Shown here: positions 8,060-18,701 of the stretch, one piece after another | How the letters are laid out: each line of letters begins with the position of its first letter | How positions within the stretch are numbered: position 1 is the stretch's first letter | Source: Thermus sp. LT1-2-5 | Lineage (GTDB): Bacteria; Deinococcota; Deinococci; Deinococcales; Thermaceae | Direction: 5' to 3' | Assembly: GCF_040363165.1 (NCBI RefSeq) | Contig: NZ_BSRG01000002.1 | Location: 62,001-126,000, forward strand | Length of the DNA stretch: 64,000 nt | Notes under the pieces: generated by a model | What the model was told of the DNA's origin: nothing | The model's database searches: none | What the model saw: only the letters and a program-made list of their open reading frames with translations | Program-made: the position numbers and the translations under genes

Positions 8060-8946
8060 GGGCCTTCCTCCTGGGGGTAGCCGCCCTCGTGGCCCACCTC
8101 CTCAAGGAGGCGGGAAGGAGGCGGCTCCTTCAGGCCCTGGACCCCGCCTTCGCCCCCAGGCCAAAGCCCCTTCCCCTCCCCTACCTCCTCGCCCTCCCTT
8201 TGCTCCTCTTGGCGGCGGGCCAGCCCGAGGCCCCCTTGCCCTGGCGGGAAAACCTCACCCAGGCGGTGGTGGTGCTGGACACCAGCCACTCCATGGGCGC
8301 AGACGACGAGACCCCAAGCCGCCTGGAGAAGGCCAAGGCCCTGGTCCACGCCTTCCTGAGGGGCCTGGACCCCTCGGTGAAGGTGGGCCTCGTGAGCTTC
8401 GGCCCCCAGGCGGTTTTGGTCCTGGCGCCTTCTACCGACCGCAAGACCCTCCTGGAGGCCCTTTCTGGCCTGAGGCCGGGAGGGGTGAGCCCCTTGGGCC
8501 AGGGGCTTCTTCAGGCCCGGCGGGTCCTCCGCCCCGAAGGGCCCGAGCGGGACCTCCCCGAGGCCAAGCCCCCTGCCGCCGTCCTCCTCCTCTCCGACGG
8601 GGCGGCCAACGCCGGGAAAGACCCCTTGGAGGCGGGGGCGGAGCTGGCCCGGGCCCAGCTTCCCGTCTTCGTCCGCCCCCTGGGTGACCCTCGAGGGGCG
8701 GTGAGCCGCATCGGGGAGGGACTTTACTTCGTGCCCAGCGACCCGGGGACCCTCCTGCGCCTGGCCCAGGCCACAGGGGGCGGCGTGCTCCAGGAGGACT
8801 TCCGCCCCCTCTACCAGGCCCTAAGGCCCCACTACGTCTGGCGCACCCGGCCCCAGGAACTGGCCCAGGCCCTGGCGGTGGCGGGGTTTTTGCTCCTAAG
8901 CTTCGGGGCCTACACGGGCCTAGCCCGGGAAGGGAGGTGGCCGTGA
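8026..8946 (+). CDS. Membrane-anchored von Willebrand factor A (BatA-like) protein
   Basis: This 306-residue protein has hydrophobic segments at residues 8-25 and 48-65 and near the C-terminus (about 280-297), enclosing a VWA domain. The metal-ion adhesion site shows as DTSHSMG (DxSxS) with LLLSDG later. GTG 8026 follows AAAGGAGG at proper spacing. Its role is to present a VWA domain on the periplasmic membrane face with its partner downstream, assisted by the MoxR ATPase. It overlaps both neighbours. Confidence 0.88.
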   Translation: MAFKSPETLLLGAFLLGVAALVAHLLKEAGRRRLLQALDPAFAPRPKPLPLPYLLALPLLLLAAGQPEAPLPWRENLTQAVVVLDTSHSMGADDETPSRLEKAKALVHAFLRGLDPSVKVGLVSFGPQAVLVLAPSTDRKTLLEALSGLRPGGVSPLGQGLLQARRVLRPEGPERDLPEAKPPAAVLLLSDGAANAGKDPLEAGAELARAQLPVFVRPLGDPRGAVSRIGEGLYFVPSDPGTLLRLAQATGGGVLQEDFRPLYQALRPHYVWRTRPQELAQALAVAGFLLLSFGAYTGLAREGRWP

Positions 8947-9875
8947 GCCTCCTCGCCCCGGAGGCCCTAAGCCTCCTCTTTCTCCTCGCCTTCCTCCTTT
9001 TGGGCCTCTGGAGGGCAAGGCCCAAGGCCGCCCTCCCCCACCCCCTGGCGGCCCTCCTCCAAGAGGCGGCCAAGGAAGCTAGGGGGCCTTTGCCTTGGCT
9101 TCCCACGGCGCTTTTTGCCCTGGGGCTTTTCCTCTTGGTCTTGGCGGCAAGCCGCCCCCTCCTGCCCCTTCCGGGCCAAGCCAGCGAAAACGCCGTGGTC
9201 CTGGTGGTGGACGTGAGCCGGAGCATGATGGCCACCGACCTCAAGCCGAACCGCCTCGAGGCCGCCAAGGAAGCGGCCCGCACCTTCCTAAAAGAGGCCC
9301 CCAAAGGGCTCCGCGTGGGCCTGGTGGCCTTCAGCGGCTACGCCCAGACCATCCACCCCCCCACCACGGACCGCAAGCGCCTCTTGGAGAGCCTAGATAG
9401 CCTGGAGTTCGGCCGCTCCACCGCTATCGGGGAAGGAATCCTGGAGGCCCTGCGCAACCTTAGGGAAGCGGGGGGGGAGGGGGAGATCCTCCTCCTCACC
9501 GACGGGCGGAACCGCACGGGCATAGACCCCCTGGAAGCGGCGAGCGAGGCGGCCAAGATGGGGGTGAAGGTCCACGCCGTGGGGGTGGGCGTGCCCGGCT
9601 GGACCCCGGGCCCCGAGGACCCGGCCCTGGGCTTTGGCTTCTTCCCCGGGGCTTACGAGGTGGACGAGGAGCTCCTTTGGGCCATGGCCGAGATGACGGG
9701 AGGGGAGCACCACCTGATCCGCTCGGAACGGGAGCTTTCCGCCCTCTACCAAAGGCTCGCCCAAGGGGTGCGCCTGGAGGTGAAAAAGGCGGAGGCCACG
9801 GGCCTTTTCGCCCTCCTGGGCGGGGTCTTTGCCCTTTTGGGGGTGGGCCTTAGGCACTACCTCTCCCCCGCCTAG
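8943..9875 (+). CDS. Membrane-anchored von Willebrand factor A (BatB-like) protein
   Basis: This 310-residue paralog of the preceding gene has a hydrophobic N-terminus, a second membrane helix around residue 60, VWA MIDAS DVSRSMM with LLTDGRN later, and a C-terminal membrane helix. GTG 8943 is preferred over GTG 8937 because GGGAGG lies 5 nt upstream and the start overlaps the previous stop as GTGA. It closes the operon. Its TAG stop forms a shared CTAG with the convergent small gene. Confidence 0.88.
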   Translation: MSLLAPEALSLLFLLAFLLLGLWRARPKAALPHPLAALLQEAAKEARGPLPWLPTALFALGLFLLVLAASRPLLPLPGQASENAVVLVVDVSRSMMATDLKPNRLEAAKEAARTFLKEAPKGLRVGLVAFSGYAQTIHPPTTDRKRLLESLDSLEFGRSTAIGEGILEALRNLREAGGEGEILLLTDGRNRTGIDPLEAASEAAKMGVKVHAVGVGVPGWTPGPEDPALGFGFFPGAYEVDEELLWAMAEMTGGEHHLIRSERELSALYQRLAQGVRLEVKKAEATGLFALLGGVFALLGVGLRHYLSPA

Positions 9876-10117
9876 GAGCCGCCGAAGGGGTTGGGCACGG
9901 GCTCCACCGGGAAAAGCTCCTGGGGTTCCCCGCCGGGCACGGGCAGCATGCGGAAAAACTGCCCGTTCAGGAAGAGGTAGACCTGGGGCTCGCACGCCTC
10001 CCCTTGCGGCGGGGCGGGAAGGGTAAGCTGCGCCGGCACCGCCTCGGGCCGCGCCAAGAAGCCCACCCCTGCGCCCAGAAGCCCCCCCAGGGCCAGACCC
10101 AAGAGGAAGGGTTTCAT
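9872..10117 (-). CDS. Small membrane-anchored or secreted hypothetical protein
   Basis: The 81-residue product has a signal-anchor helix at residues 3-22 and a proline-rich tail with one cysteine (GEACEPQ) and a beta-like QVYLFLNGQFF segment. I do not recognise a family. A TAGGCT box at 10124-10129 ends 6 nt before ATG 10117, which supports a real leaderless gene. It is convergent with the VWA operon and divergent from the peroxiredoxin gene. Confidence 0.55.
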   Translation of the reverse strand: MKPFLLGLALGGLLGAGVGFLARPEAVPAQLTLPAPPQGEACEPQVYLFLNGQFFRMLPVPGGEPQELFPVEPVPNPFGGS

Positions 10118-10151
10118 AACCCAAGCCTAGCAGCCCTGGCCCCCCAGGAAA

Positions 10152-10173
10152 AGGGGAAAGCCCTCTTTCCCCT
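10152..10173. repeat. 9-bp inverted repeat between divergent leaderless promoters
   Basis: AGGGGAAAG and CTTTCCCCT are separated by CCCT. The repeat is centred between the promoter of the minus-strand small gene and that of the peroxiredoxin gene. It could be an operator or a terminator-like structure; neither side ends in a good T run. Confidence 0.45.
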
Positions 10174-10209
10174 GCAGCCTAGCCCACCTTCCTGCCTCGA
10201 GGCCTCCCC

Positions 10210-10215
10210 TACGCT
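10210..10215 (+). promoter_or_regulatory. Leaderless -10 box of the secreted peroxiredoxin gene
   Basis: TACGCT ends 6 nt before ATG 10222. No ribosome-binding site is present, so initiation on a leaderless mRNA is expected. Confidence 0.5.
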
Positions 10216-10221
10216 AGGGGC

Positions 10222-10707
10222 ATGCGCACCTTAGGCCTTCTCCTCTTCTTGGGTTTCCTCCGGGCCCAGGCCCTGGCCCCGGGAGACCCAGCGCCCCTCC
10301 TAGAAGCCCAGGACAGCTACGGCCGCCCCGTGGACTTCAGGGGGAGCTACGTGGTCCTTTGGTTCTACCCCAAGGCCAAAAGCCCAGGCTGCACCGCCCA
10401 GGCCAAGCGCTATAGCGAGCTTTACGAGGCCTTCCAAAGCCTAGGGGTGCGGGTCTATGGAGTAAGCCACGACCCCGCCAAGGAGCAGTGCGACTTCGTG
10501 GAACACCTTTCCTTAAAGGGGGGCATGATTCCCGACCCCCAAGGCCGGCTAGCCCGGGCCTACGGGGTGCGAAGCCTCCTGGGCTTCTACAGCCGGGACA
10601 CCCTCCTCCTCAACCCCGAGGGCCGGGTGGAACGGATCTGGCGCAGGATGAACCCCTTTACCGATGCAGACACCGTCTTGGCCTACCTGAGGGAGCGCCT
10701 GCGCTAA
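10222..10707 (+). CDS. Exported Bcp/AhpC-TSA-type peroxiredoxin
   Basis: The 161-residue protein has a signal peptide (residues 1-15, ending LRAQA) and a thioredoxin-fold peroxiredoxin domain. The peroxidatic cysteine is C57 in YPKAKSPGCTAQ. A second cysteine near residue 93 (KEQCDF) could act as resolving cysteine. It should reduce peroxides in the periplasm, complementing the cytoplasmic Bcp encoded at 18224-18688. The gene stands alone. Confidence 0.88.
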   Translation: MRTLGLLLFLGFLRAQALAPGDPAPLLEAQDSYGRPVDFRGSYVVLWFYPKAKSPGCTAQAKRYSELYEAFQSLGVRVYGVSHDPAKEQCDFVEHLSLKGGMIPDPQGRLARAYGVRSLLGFYSRDTLLLNPEGRVERIWRRMNPFTDADTVLAYLRERLR

Positions 10708-10753
10708 AGCTCATCTCATCCGCACACCCCAAACCCTGCATAAGATGTAGGGC

Positions 10754-11608
10754 GTGTACGCCATCCGCCAGGGCCTGCGGCAGATCCTGCGCCACCCCAC
10801 GGCCAGCCTCGCCACCTTCTTCACCGCCTTGGTCTCTTTCGCCCTCCTCTACTTCCTGGGCCTTCTCCTTTGGAACCTGGAACGGGTGGTCCAAACCCTG
10901 GAGAAGGAGCTGGAGGTAGCGGCCTTCCTGCGGCCAGGGGCCAACGTGGAAGCCGTCTTGAGCGAGATCCAGTCCTGGCCCGAGGTGGCGGCGGCCCGGC
11001 TCGTCACCAAGGAGGAGGCCTTGGCCGAGCTGGTCCTGGACTACCCTTACCTGGCGGAGGCCAAGGACCTGGTGGAAAACCCCCTCCCCGACACCCTGCG
11101 CCTCCGGCTCAAAGACCCCGAGGCGGTGCGCCAGGTGGCGGCGCGCCTGCGCGGCCTCCCCGGAATCGAAGGGGTGGAGTACGGGGGAGAGCTCACGGAG
11201 CGCCTGGTGCAGGTCCTGGGGGGAAGCCGACTGGCCATGGGAATCCTGGTGGGGCTTCTCCTCCTCAACACCTTCTTTAGCGTCATGGGCTCCATCCGCC
11301 TCTCCATGGAAAGCCGCAAGGAAGCCCTTTCCATCATGCTCCTGGTGGGGGCCACCCGGCGCTTCATCCAGGGCCCTTTCGTGGTGGAGGGGCTTTTCCT
11401 CACCCTGGGGGCGGGGGCCTTGGCCGTGGCCTTCGGAGGGCTCCTCTACCGGGCCTTGGCCCAGGCGGTGCAGGGGCTTTTGCCCTTTTTGCCGGTGCTG
11501 GGGCCGGAGGACCTCCTGCGCACGGGGCTTTTGGTCCTGGCCCTGGCGGGGGTCTTGGGGGCCGGGGGGGCCTTCATGGCCAGCCGGGCCTACCTGAAGG
11601 AGGTCTAG
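10754..11608 (+). CDS. ftsX: Cell-division protein FtsX
   Basis: This 284-residue permease-like protein has an N-terminal membrane helix at ~22-45, a periplasmic domain to ~165 and three further helices, the usual FtsX topology. GTG 10754 lies 7 nt after a TAAGAT box (10741-10746), a leaderless arrangement. FtsX with the ATPase FtsE transmits a signal across the membrane to a murein-hydrolase activator. The next gene encodes that activator, but ftsE lies 1.8 kb away on the opposite strand (13423-14151). Confidence 0.9.
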   Translation: MYAIRQGLRQILRHPTASLATFFTALVSFALLYFLGLLLWNLERVVQTLEKELEVAAFLRPGANVEAVLSEIQSWPEVAAARLVTKEEALAELVLDYPYLAEAKDLVENPLPDTLRLRLKDPEAVRQVAARLRGLPGIEGVEYGGELTERLVQVLGGSRLAMGILVGLLLLNTFFSVMGSIRLSMESRKEALSIMLLVGATRRFIQGPFVVEGLFLTLGAGALAVAFGGLLYRALAQAVQGLLPFLPVLGPEDLLRTGLLVLALAGVLGAGGAFMASRAYLKEV

Positions 11609-11609
11609 G

Positions 11610-12869
11610 GTGCGGCTTTGGCTCCTTCTTCTCCTGAGCCTGTCCCTCCTGGGCCTGTCCCAGGACCTCAAGGCCCAGGAGGAGGCGGTGCGCCGCCTCG
11701 AGGCCCAGGCGGCCCGGGCCAGGAGCCTGGACCAGGAAACTGCGCGGCGCATCCAGGCCTTAAACCGGGAGCTCGCCCGCCTTTCCGCCCGGGTGGAGGG
11801 CCTTCTTGGGGAAAAGGCCCGCCTGGAAAAGGAGATCGCCCGCCTGGAAGGCGAGCGCGTCCGCCTGCGCCAAGAGATCGCCCGGCTTCAGGAGGCCGTA
11901 CGCCAGACGGAAGGCCGCATCGCCAAGCTGGAGCGGGACCTGGAAAGCCTCAAGGCCCGGCTCCAAGCCCTCATGCGAAGCCTCTACCGGGAGCGGGCCG
12001 GGCGCTACCTGCCCCTCCTCAGGGCCCAGTCCTTCACCGATTTGGCGGTGCGGGCCCGCTGGGTGGGCTACCTCTCCGCCCAGGACACCGCCTTGGTGCG
12101 CACCTTCCAGGCCACCCTAAAGGCCCTACGGGAAGAGCGGGAGCGGCTTAGCCTTCTCCTGGCCGACCTTTCCCAGAAGGAGGCCTCCTTGGCGGAAACC
12201 CAGGCGGCCTTGGAGCGGGAAAAGCGGGGCCTCGAGGCCACCTTGGCCGCTTTGCAAAGGGAGGAGCAGGGCAAGCGGGCCCTCCTGCGGGACGCCCTTC
12301 AGGAGCGGCAGCGGCTGCAGGCGGAGCTCGCCGCCCTCCAGGCCCGGGTCCTGGCGGAAAGGCAGCGCCTTTTGGAGCTAAGGCGGCAGGAGGAGGAGCG
12401 CAGGCGGCAGGAAGAAGCGCAAAAGGCGGAGGCCGCCCGCCGCCAGGCCGCCTTGCGCCCCCAGGTGGTGGTGCCGCCCCCACCCCTGCCCGCTCAGGTG
12501 GGCCGCCTGGCCTTCCCCGTGCCCGGGGGGCGGGTCCTGGTGCCCTACGGGCAGGAAGGCCCCTTCCAGGTGATCCAAGGCCCCGCCCCGGGAAGCCCGG
12601 TGCAGGCCGCCGCTGAGGGGTATGTGGCGGGCATCCTGTACCTGCCCAACCTGGGCTACACGGTGATGCTGGTGCACACGGAAACCCTCTCCACCGTCTA
12701 CACCAACCTGCAAGAACCCCTGGTGCAGGAGGGCGAGAGGGTTTCCCAAGGCCAGCTTCTCGGGTACACGGGAGGCGGCCTCCTCATCCGCCCCGAGGAG
12801 CTGGAGTTCCGCGTGGCGGTGCGGTTGGGCGCGGAAACCCGCTTCGTGGACCCCGCCGCCTACTACTAG
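11610..12869 (+). CDS. EnvC-like murein hydrolase activator (coiled coil plus degenerate LytM/M23 domain)
   Basis: The protein has 419 residues. After a signal peptide, two long coiled-coil stretches (about 20-135 and 165-275) are rich in E, R, L and A. A C-terminal LytM fold follows from about residue 295. The M23 zinc ligands are gone: the HxxxD site reads around PFQVIQG and the HxH site is replaced by EELEFRV. It should therefore be a non-catalytic activator, as EnvC is. GTG 11610 follows ftsX after 1 nt, with GAAGGAGG upstream. It is the expected partner of FtsEX. Confidence 0.85.
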   Translation: MRLWLLLLLSLSLLGLSQDLKAQEEAVRRLEAQAARARSLDQETARRIQALNRELARLSARVEGLLGEKARLEKEIARLEGERVRLRQEIARLQEAVRQTEGRIAKLERDLESLKARLQALMRSLYRERAGRYLPLLRAQSFTDLAVRARWVGYLSAQDTALVRTFQATLKALREERERLSLLLADLSQKEASLAETQAALEREKRGLEATLAALQREEQGKRALLRDALQERQRLQAELAALQARVLAERQRLLELRRQEEERRRQEEAQKAEAARRQAALRPQVVVPPPPLPAQVGRLAFPVPGGRVLVPYGQEGPFQVIQGPAPGSPVQAAAEGYVAGILYLPNLGYTVMLVHTETLSTVYTNLQEPLVQEGERVSQGQLLGYTGGGLLIRPEELEFRVAVRLGAETRFVDPAAYY

Positions 12870-13426
12870 GCGGGCTCGATGAGGCCGTAGTTCCCGTCCT
12901 TGCGGCGGTAGATGACGCTGATCTCCTCGGTGTCGGCGTTGCGGAAGACGAAGAAGTCGTGCCCCAAGGCCTCCATTTGGAAGGCGGCCTCCTCGGGGCT
13001 CATGGGCTTCATCTCAAAGCGCTTCACCCGCACGATCTTAGGGCCTTCCTCCTCCTCGGGCTTGCGCAGGGCCTCGAGGTCCCGCACCTCCGGGGGCGGG
13101 GGGCCCTGGTAGGAGTGGCGCTTGCCCACGAAGCGCCGCTCCTTAAAGCGCTTGAGCTGGGTTTCCAAGCGGTCCACCATCCGGTCAATGGCGGCGTAGA
13201 GGTCGGTGTCCTCCTCCTCCACCCGCACCAGCCCCCCGGGGAGGTCCACCTGCACCTCGGCCTTGGCCTTCCGCTCCACGTGGGGGCTCCCCGCCAGGGA
13301 AAGGACCACCTTGGCCATGAGCTCCCCGTTTTGGTACCGGTCCAGGCGGGAAAGCTTCTTCTCCACGTAGTCCCGGATGGCGTCGGTGATCTCCAGGTTA
13401 CGGCCGATGAGCTTGTAGACGTTCAT
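12866..13426 (-). CDS. hpf: Long-form ribosome hibernation promoting factor
   Basis: The 186-residue protein has an N-terminal S30AE/YfiA domain (1-100, starting MNVYKLIGRNLEIT) and a C-terminal dimerisation domain (about 125-186, ending SVIYRRKDGNYGLIEP). This is the long HPF that joins ribosomes into 100S dimers. Its ATG overlaps the ftsE stop, so it is translated from the ftsE transcript. Its stop shares CTAG with the convergent envC-like gene. Confidence 0.95.
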   Translation of the reverse strand: MNVYKLIGRNLEITDAIRDYVEKKLSRLDRYQNGELMAKVVLSLAGSPHVERKAKAEVQVDLPGGLVRVEEEDTDLYAAIDRMVDRLETQLKRFKERRFVGKRHSYQGPPPPEVRDLEALRKPEEEEGPKIVRVKRFEMKPMSPEEAAFQMEALGHDFFVFRNADTEEISVIYRRKDGNYGLIEPA

Positions 13427-14151
13427 ATGCCCTCCTTTCCGCCCCGGTCAGGGCTTTCCCTTACCCTTATGCTACCACCTTCCCCGGGACGCTCGTCCCG
13501 CACCACCTGCCCCGCCTTGAGGACCACCACCCGGGCGGGGTAGGCCTCCAGGAGCTCGCGGCTATGGGTGGCCACCAGCACCGTGGCCCCGCGGCTGTGG
13601 GCGGCTTTGAGGATCTCCAGGACCTGGAGGGCGTTTTCCAGGTCCAGGTTGCCCGTAGGCTCGTCCGCCAGGATCACGGGGGGATCCAGGAGGAGGGCCC
13701 GGGCGATGGCCACCCGCTGGGCCTCGCCCACGGAAAGCTCCTCGGGGAAGGCGCGCTTTTTGTGGGCGAGGCCCACCCGGCGAAGCGCCGTGGCCATGCG
13801 CTCCGGCCACTCCTTCCGGGGTACGCCTTGCACCTCCAGCACGAAGGCCAGGTTCTCCTCCACGGTGAGGTCCCTTAGGAGGCGGTGGTCCTGGAAGACC
13901 ATGCCGATGCGGCGGCGGTGGAGGGCCACCTGGTCGCCCCGGAGGTTTTTCAGGTTCTGACCAGCGAAGTAGACCGCTCCCTGGGTGGGAAGAAGCCTCC
14001 TAAGGATGAGGGAAAGGAGGGTGGACTTCCCCGCCCCCGAGTGCCCCACCACGTAGACGAACTCCCCCTTCTTCACCTCGAGGCTCACGTTGTAAAGCGC
14101 CTTGGTCCCCGTGCGGGGGTACTCCAGGCCCACCCGGTGGAAGGCGATCAT
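13423..14151 (-). CDS. ftsE: Cell-division ABC ATPase FtsE
   Basis: The protein has 242 residues with all ABC motifs: Walker A GHSGAGKST, signature LSVGEAQR, Walker B VILADEPTGNLD and switch His in ATHS. Similarity to FtsE is highest in the LADEPTGNLD region. A start at 14178 is excluded because TATAGT (14158-14163) ends 6 nt before ATG 14151, giving a leaderless mRNA. It normally forms an operon with ftsX; here it faces the ftsX-envC pair and is joined to hpf. Confidence 0.9.
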   Translation of the reverse strand: MIAFHRVGLEYPRTGTKALYNVSLEVKKGEFVYVVGHSGAGKSTLLSLILRRLLPTQGAVYFAGQNLKNLRGDQVALHRRRIGMVFQDHRLLRDLTVEENLAFVLEVQGVPRKEWPERMATALRRVGLAHKKRAFPEELSVGEAQRVAIARALLLDPPVILADEPTGNLDLENALQVLEILKAAHSRGATVLVATHSRELLEAYPARVVVLKAGQVVRDERPGEGGSIRVRESPDRGGKEGI

Positions 14152-14157
14152 GCCCCC

Positions 14158-14163
14158 ACTATA
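14158..14163 (-). promoter_or_regulatory. Leaderless -10 box of ftsE-hpf
   Basis: TATAGT on the minus strand ends 6 nt before the ftsE ATG. The divergent protease gene has its own TATAGT at 14202-14207, about 40 bp away, so the two genes share a compact divergent promoter region. Confidence 0.6.
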
Positions 14164-14201
14164 CGCAAGGCGGACCACGGTTGCTTCTCATGGGCGGGCG
14201 C

Positions 14202-14207
14202 TATAGT
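14202..14207 (+). promoter_or_regulatory. -10 box of the S41 protease gene
   Basis: TATAGT, with a weak TTGCTT 15 nt upstream (14181-14186). The predicted start leaves a leader of about 15 nt that includes AGGTGAGG before ATG 14229. Confidence 0.5.
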
Positions 14208-14228
14208 GGAGGCTAGGTGAGGGAGAAG

Positions 14229-15548
14229 ATGAAACGACGCGCGTGGTTCATCGCCGGGATCGGGGTTCTCCTTGCCCTGGTGTACGCCCAGCTTCCTAGG
14301 CCCCAAGCGGAAAACCTCCTGCAAAACCCCAACGGCCAGGCCCTCCTGGAGGTCTACCAAAGGATCCAGCAGGACTATCTGGAAACCTTGCCCAAGGAGA
14401 AGCTCAACGCCCTTCTGGAAGGGGCCATCGGCGGCATGGTGGCCGCCCTCAAGGACCCCTTCACCAGCTACTCCCCGCCCCAGCGGGCAAGCCTCCGCCA
14501 GGAGGACCTTCGGGGCGAGTTCTTCGGCATCGGGGCCACCCTCTCCCCCGCCAACCCCGACGGCACCGGGGCCAAGATCGAGGGGGTCATGAAGGGGCTT
14601 CCCGCCCAGCGGGCGGGGATGCGGGCGGGGGATGTGATCCTCGAGGTGGACGGGGAGGACGTAACCGCCCTGCCCTTGCAGGAGGTGGTGGCCCGCATCC
14701 GCGGCCGGGAGGGGACCAAGGTCACCATCAAGGTGCGCCGGGAAGGGGTGCCGGCCCCTCTGGTCTTCGAGCTCGTACGGGAAAAAGTGGAAATCATCTC
14801 CGTTTCCACCGGCAAGGTGGGGGACGTGGGCTACATCGCCCTGGAAACCTTTGCCAACTTCAAGGTGGAGGATCAGCTCAAGAAGGCCATAGAGGACCTC
14901 AAGGCCCAAGGGGCCAAGAAGCTCATCTTTGACCTCCGGGATAACGGGGGCGGCCTCCTGGACCAAGGGTGCGCCGTGGCCAGCGCCTTCTTGAAGGAAG
15001 GCCCCATCGTCTACACCCGCACCAAGAACCTCACCCGGGTCTGGTGCGAGGCCTCGGGAAGACCCCTTTGGGATGGCCCCATGGTGGTCCTGGTAAACGG
15101 CAACTCCGCCTCGGCCAGCGAGATCGTGGCCGGGGCCCTCCAGGACTACGGCCGGGCCAAGGTCATCGGGGAAAAGACCTTCGGCAAGGGCGTGGGCCAG
15201 ACCCCCTACACCCTGGCCAACGGCGGCGAGCTCACCCTGGTCACCTTTGAGTGGCTCACCCCCAAGCGCCGGGCCATCAACAAGGAGGGCCTGAAGCCCG
15301 ACATCGAGGTCAAGGACACCCGCTTCCCCACCCCCTTCTCCGTGCAAGGGGCGGGGGCCCCCCCGGGGGCGGAGGTGAGCGTGACCCTAAACGGCAAGAC
15401 CGTGAAGGTGAAGGCGGACGCCGAGGGGAAGTTCAGCTACGCCGAGCCGCAGCGGCAGCGGCCCCTTCCCGAGGAGCGGGGCCAGGCGGTCTTGGACCCG
15501 GAAAACGACGCCATCCTCAAGCGAGCCCTGGAGGAGCTAGGCCGCTAG
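14229..15548 (+). CDS. S41 C-terminal processing protease with PDZ domain (CtpA-type)
   Basis: This 439-residue protein has a signal peptide (1-21), a helical N-terminal region, a PDZ domain (~95-180) and the S41 catalytic core. The nucleophile serine lies in VNGNSASASE and the general-base lysine in GEKTFGKG about 25 residues later. The tail after ~360 is an extra beta-rich region. GTG 14217 would add four residues; ATG 14229 has a better spaced AGGTGAGG. It likely processes or degrades envelope proteins. Confidence 0.92.
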   Translation: MKRRAWFIAGIGVLLALVYAQLPRPQAENLLQNPNGQALLEVYQRIQQDYLETLPKEKLNALLEGAIGGMVAALKDPFTSYSPPQRASLRQEDLRGEFFGIGATLSPANPDGTGAKIEGVMKGLPAQRAGMRAGDVILEVDGEDVTALPLQEVVARIRGREGTKVTIKVRREGVPAPLVFELVREKVEIISVSTGKVGDVGYIALETFANFKVEDQLKKAIEDLKAQGAKKLIFDLRDNGGGLLDQGCAVASAFLKEGPIVYTRTKNLTRVWCEASGRPLWDGPMVVLVNGNSASASEIVAGALQDYGRAKVIGEKTFGKGVGQTPYTLANGGELTLVTFEWLTPKRRAINKEGLKPDIEVKDTRFPTPFSVQGAGAPPGAEVSVTLNGKTVKVKADAEGKFSYAEPQRQRPLPEERGQAVLDPENDAILKRALEELGR

Positions 15549-15559
15549 GAAGGGAAACG

Positions 15560-15584
15560 GGGGCCGGGGAAGTTCCCCGGCCCC
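15560..15584. terminator. Bidirectional hairpin between the S41 protease gene and metG
   Basis: A perfect 12-bp inverted repeat (GGGGCCGGGGAA and its complement around one base) lies in the 36-bp gap between the convergent genes. T residues are few on both sides, so termination efficiency is uncertain. Confidence 0.7.
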
Positions 15585-17450
<1,866 letters not shown>

Positions 17451-17452
17451 TC

Positions 17453-17478
17453 AAAAAAAACCGGGGCATGCGCCCCGG
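17453..17478 (-). terminator. Intrinsic terminator/attenuator directly before metG
   Basis: On the minus strand CCGGGGC and GCCCCGG pair around GCAT and are followed by eight T residues (17460-17453). Only 11 nt separate the T run from the metG ATG, and these hold the ribosome-binding site. No promoter can fit downstream of it, so metG mRNA requires read-through. Confidence 0.85.
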
Positions 17479-17519
17479 GCAGGAGGGAAAACCTCCCGCC
17501 CTAGAACCGGGGCATGCCC
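17464..17519 (-). promoter_or_regulatory. Predicted antiterminator structure of the metG leader
   Basis: GGGCATG (17519-17513) pairs with CATGCCC (17470-17464), and CCCC (17512-17509) pairs with GGGG (17476-17473). The long stem encloses a 10-bp hairpin (17501-17492 with 17486-17477, one G-U pair). This uses both arms of the terminator stem and so excludes it. Segment one lies inside the leader peptide ORF, so a translating ribosome would block it. Confidence 0.65.
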
Positions 17520-17524
17520 TTCAT
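17501..17524 (-). CDS. Putative metG leader peptide MKGMPRF
   Basis: The 7-codon ORF starts with ATG 17524 and ends with TAG 17501. Two of seven codons are Met (positions 1 and 4). The ATG sits exactly 7 nt after a TAAACT -10 box with a TTGAAG -35 17 nt further upstream, the standard leaderless arrangement, and has no ribosome-binding site. The ORF coincides with the 5' arm of the antiterminator before metG. I infer a regulatory peptide that senses methionyl- or formylmethionyl-tRNA supply. No homolog is known to me. Confidence 0.6.
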   Translation of the reverse strand: MKGMPRF

Positions 17525-17531
17525 AGAAGGG

Positions 17532-18688
<1,157 letters not shown>

Positions 18689-18695
18689 GCCGGGC

Positions 18696-18701
18696 ATTAT
18701 A
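18696..18701 (-). promoter_or_regulatory. Perfect TATAAT box of bcp-rpiA, overlapping the preceding stop codon
   Basis: TATAAT lies over the TAA stop of the upstream adenosine-specific kinase gene and over an ATG formerly plausible as bcp start. It ends 7 nt before ATG 18688. No TTGACA-like -35 is evident. Confidence 0.65.

Noticed and set aside
14148..15347. A 399-codon minus-strand frame over the S41 protease gene
   Set aside because: The sense frame has full S41 and PDZ motifs; the antisense protein is low-complexity H/L/G/V.
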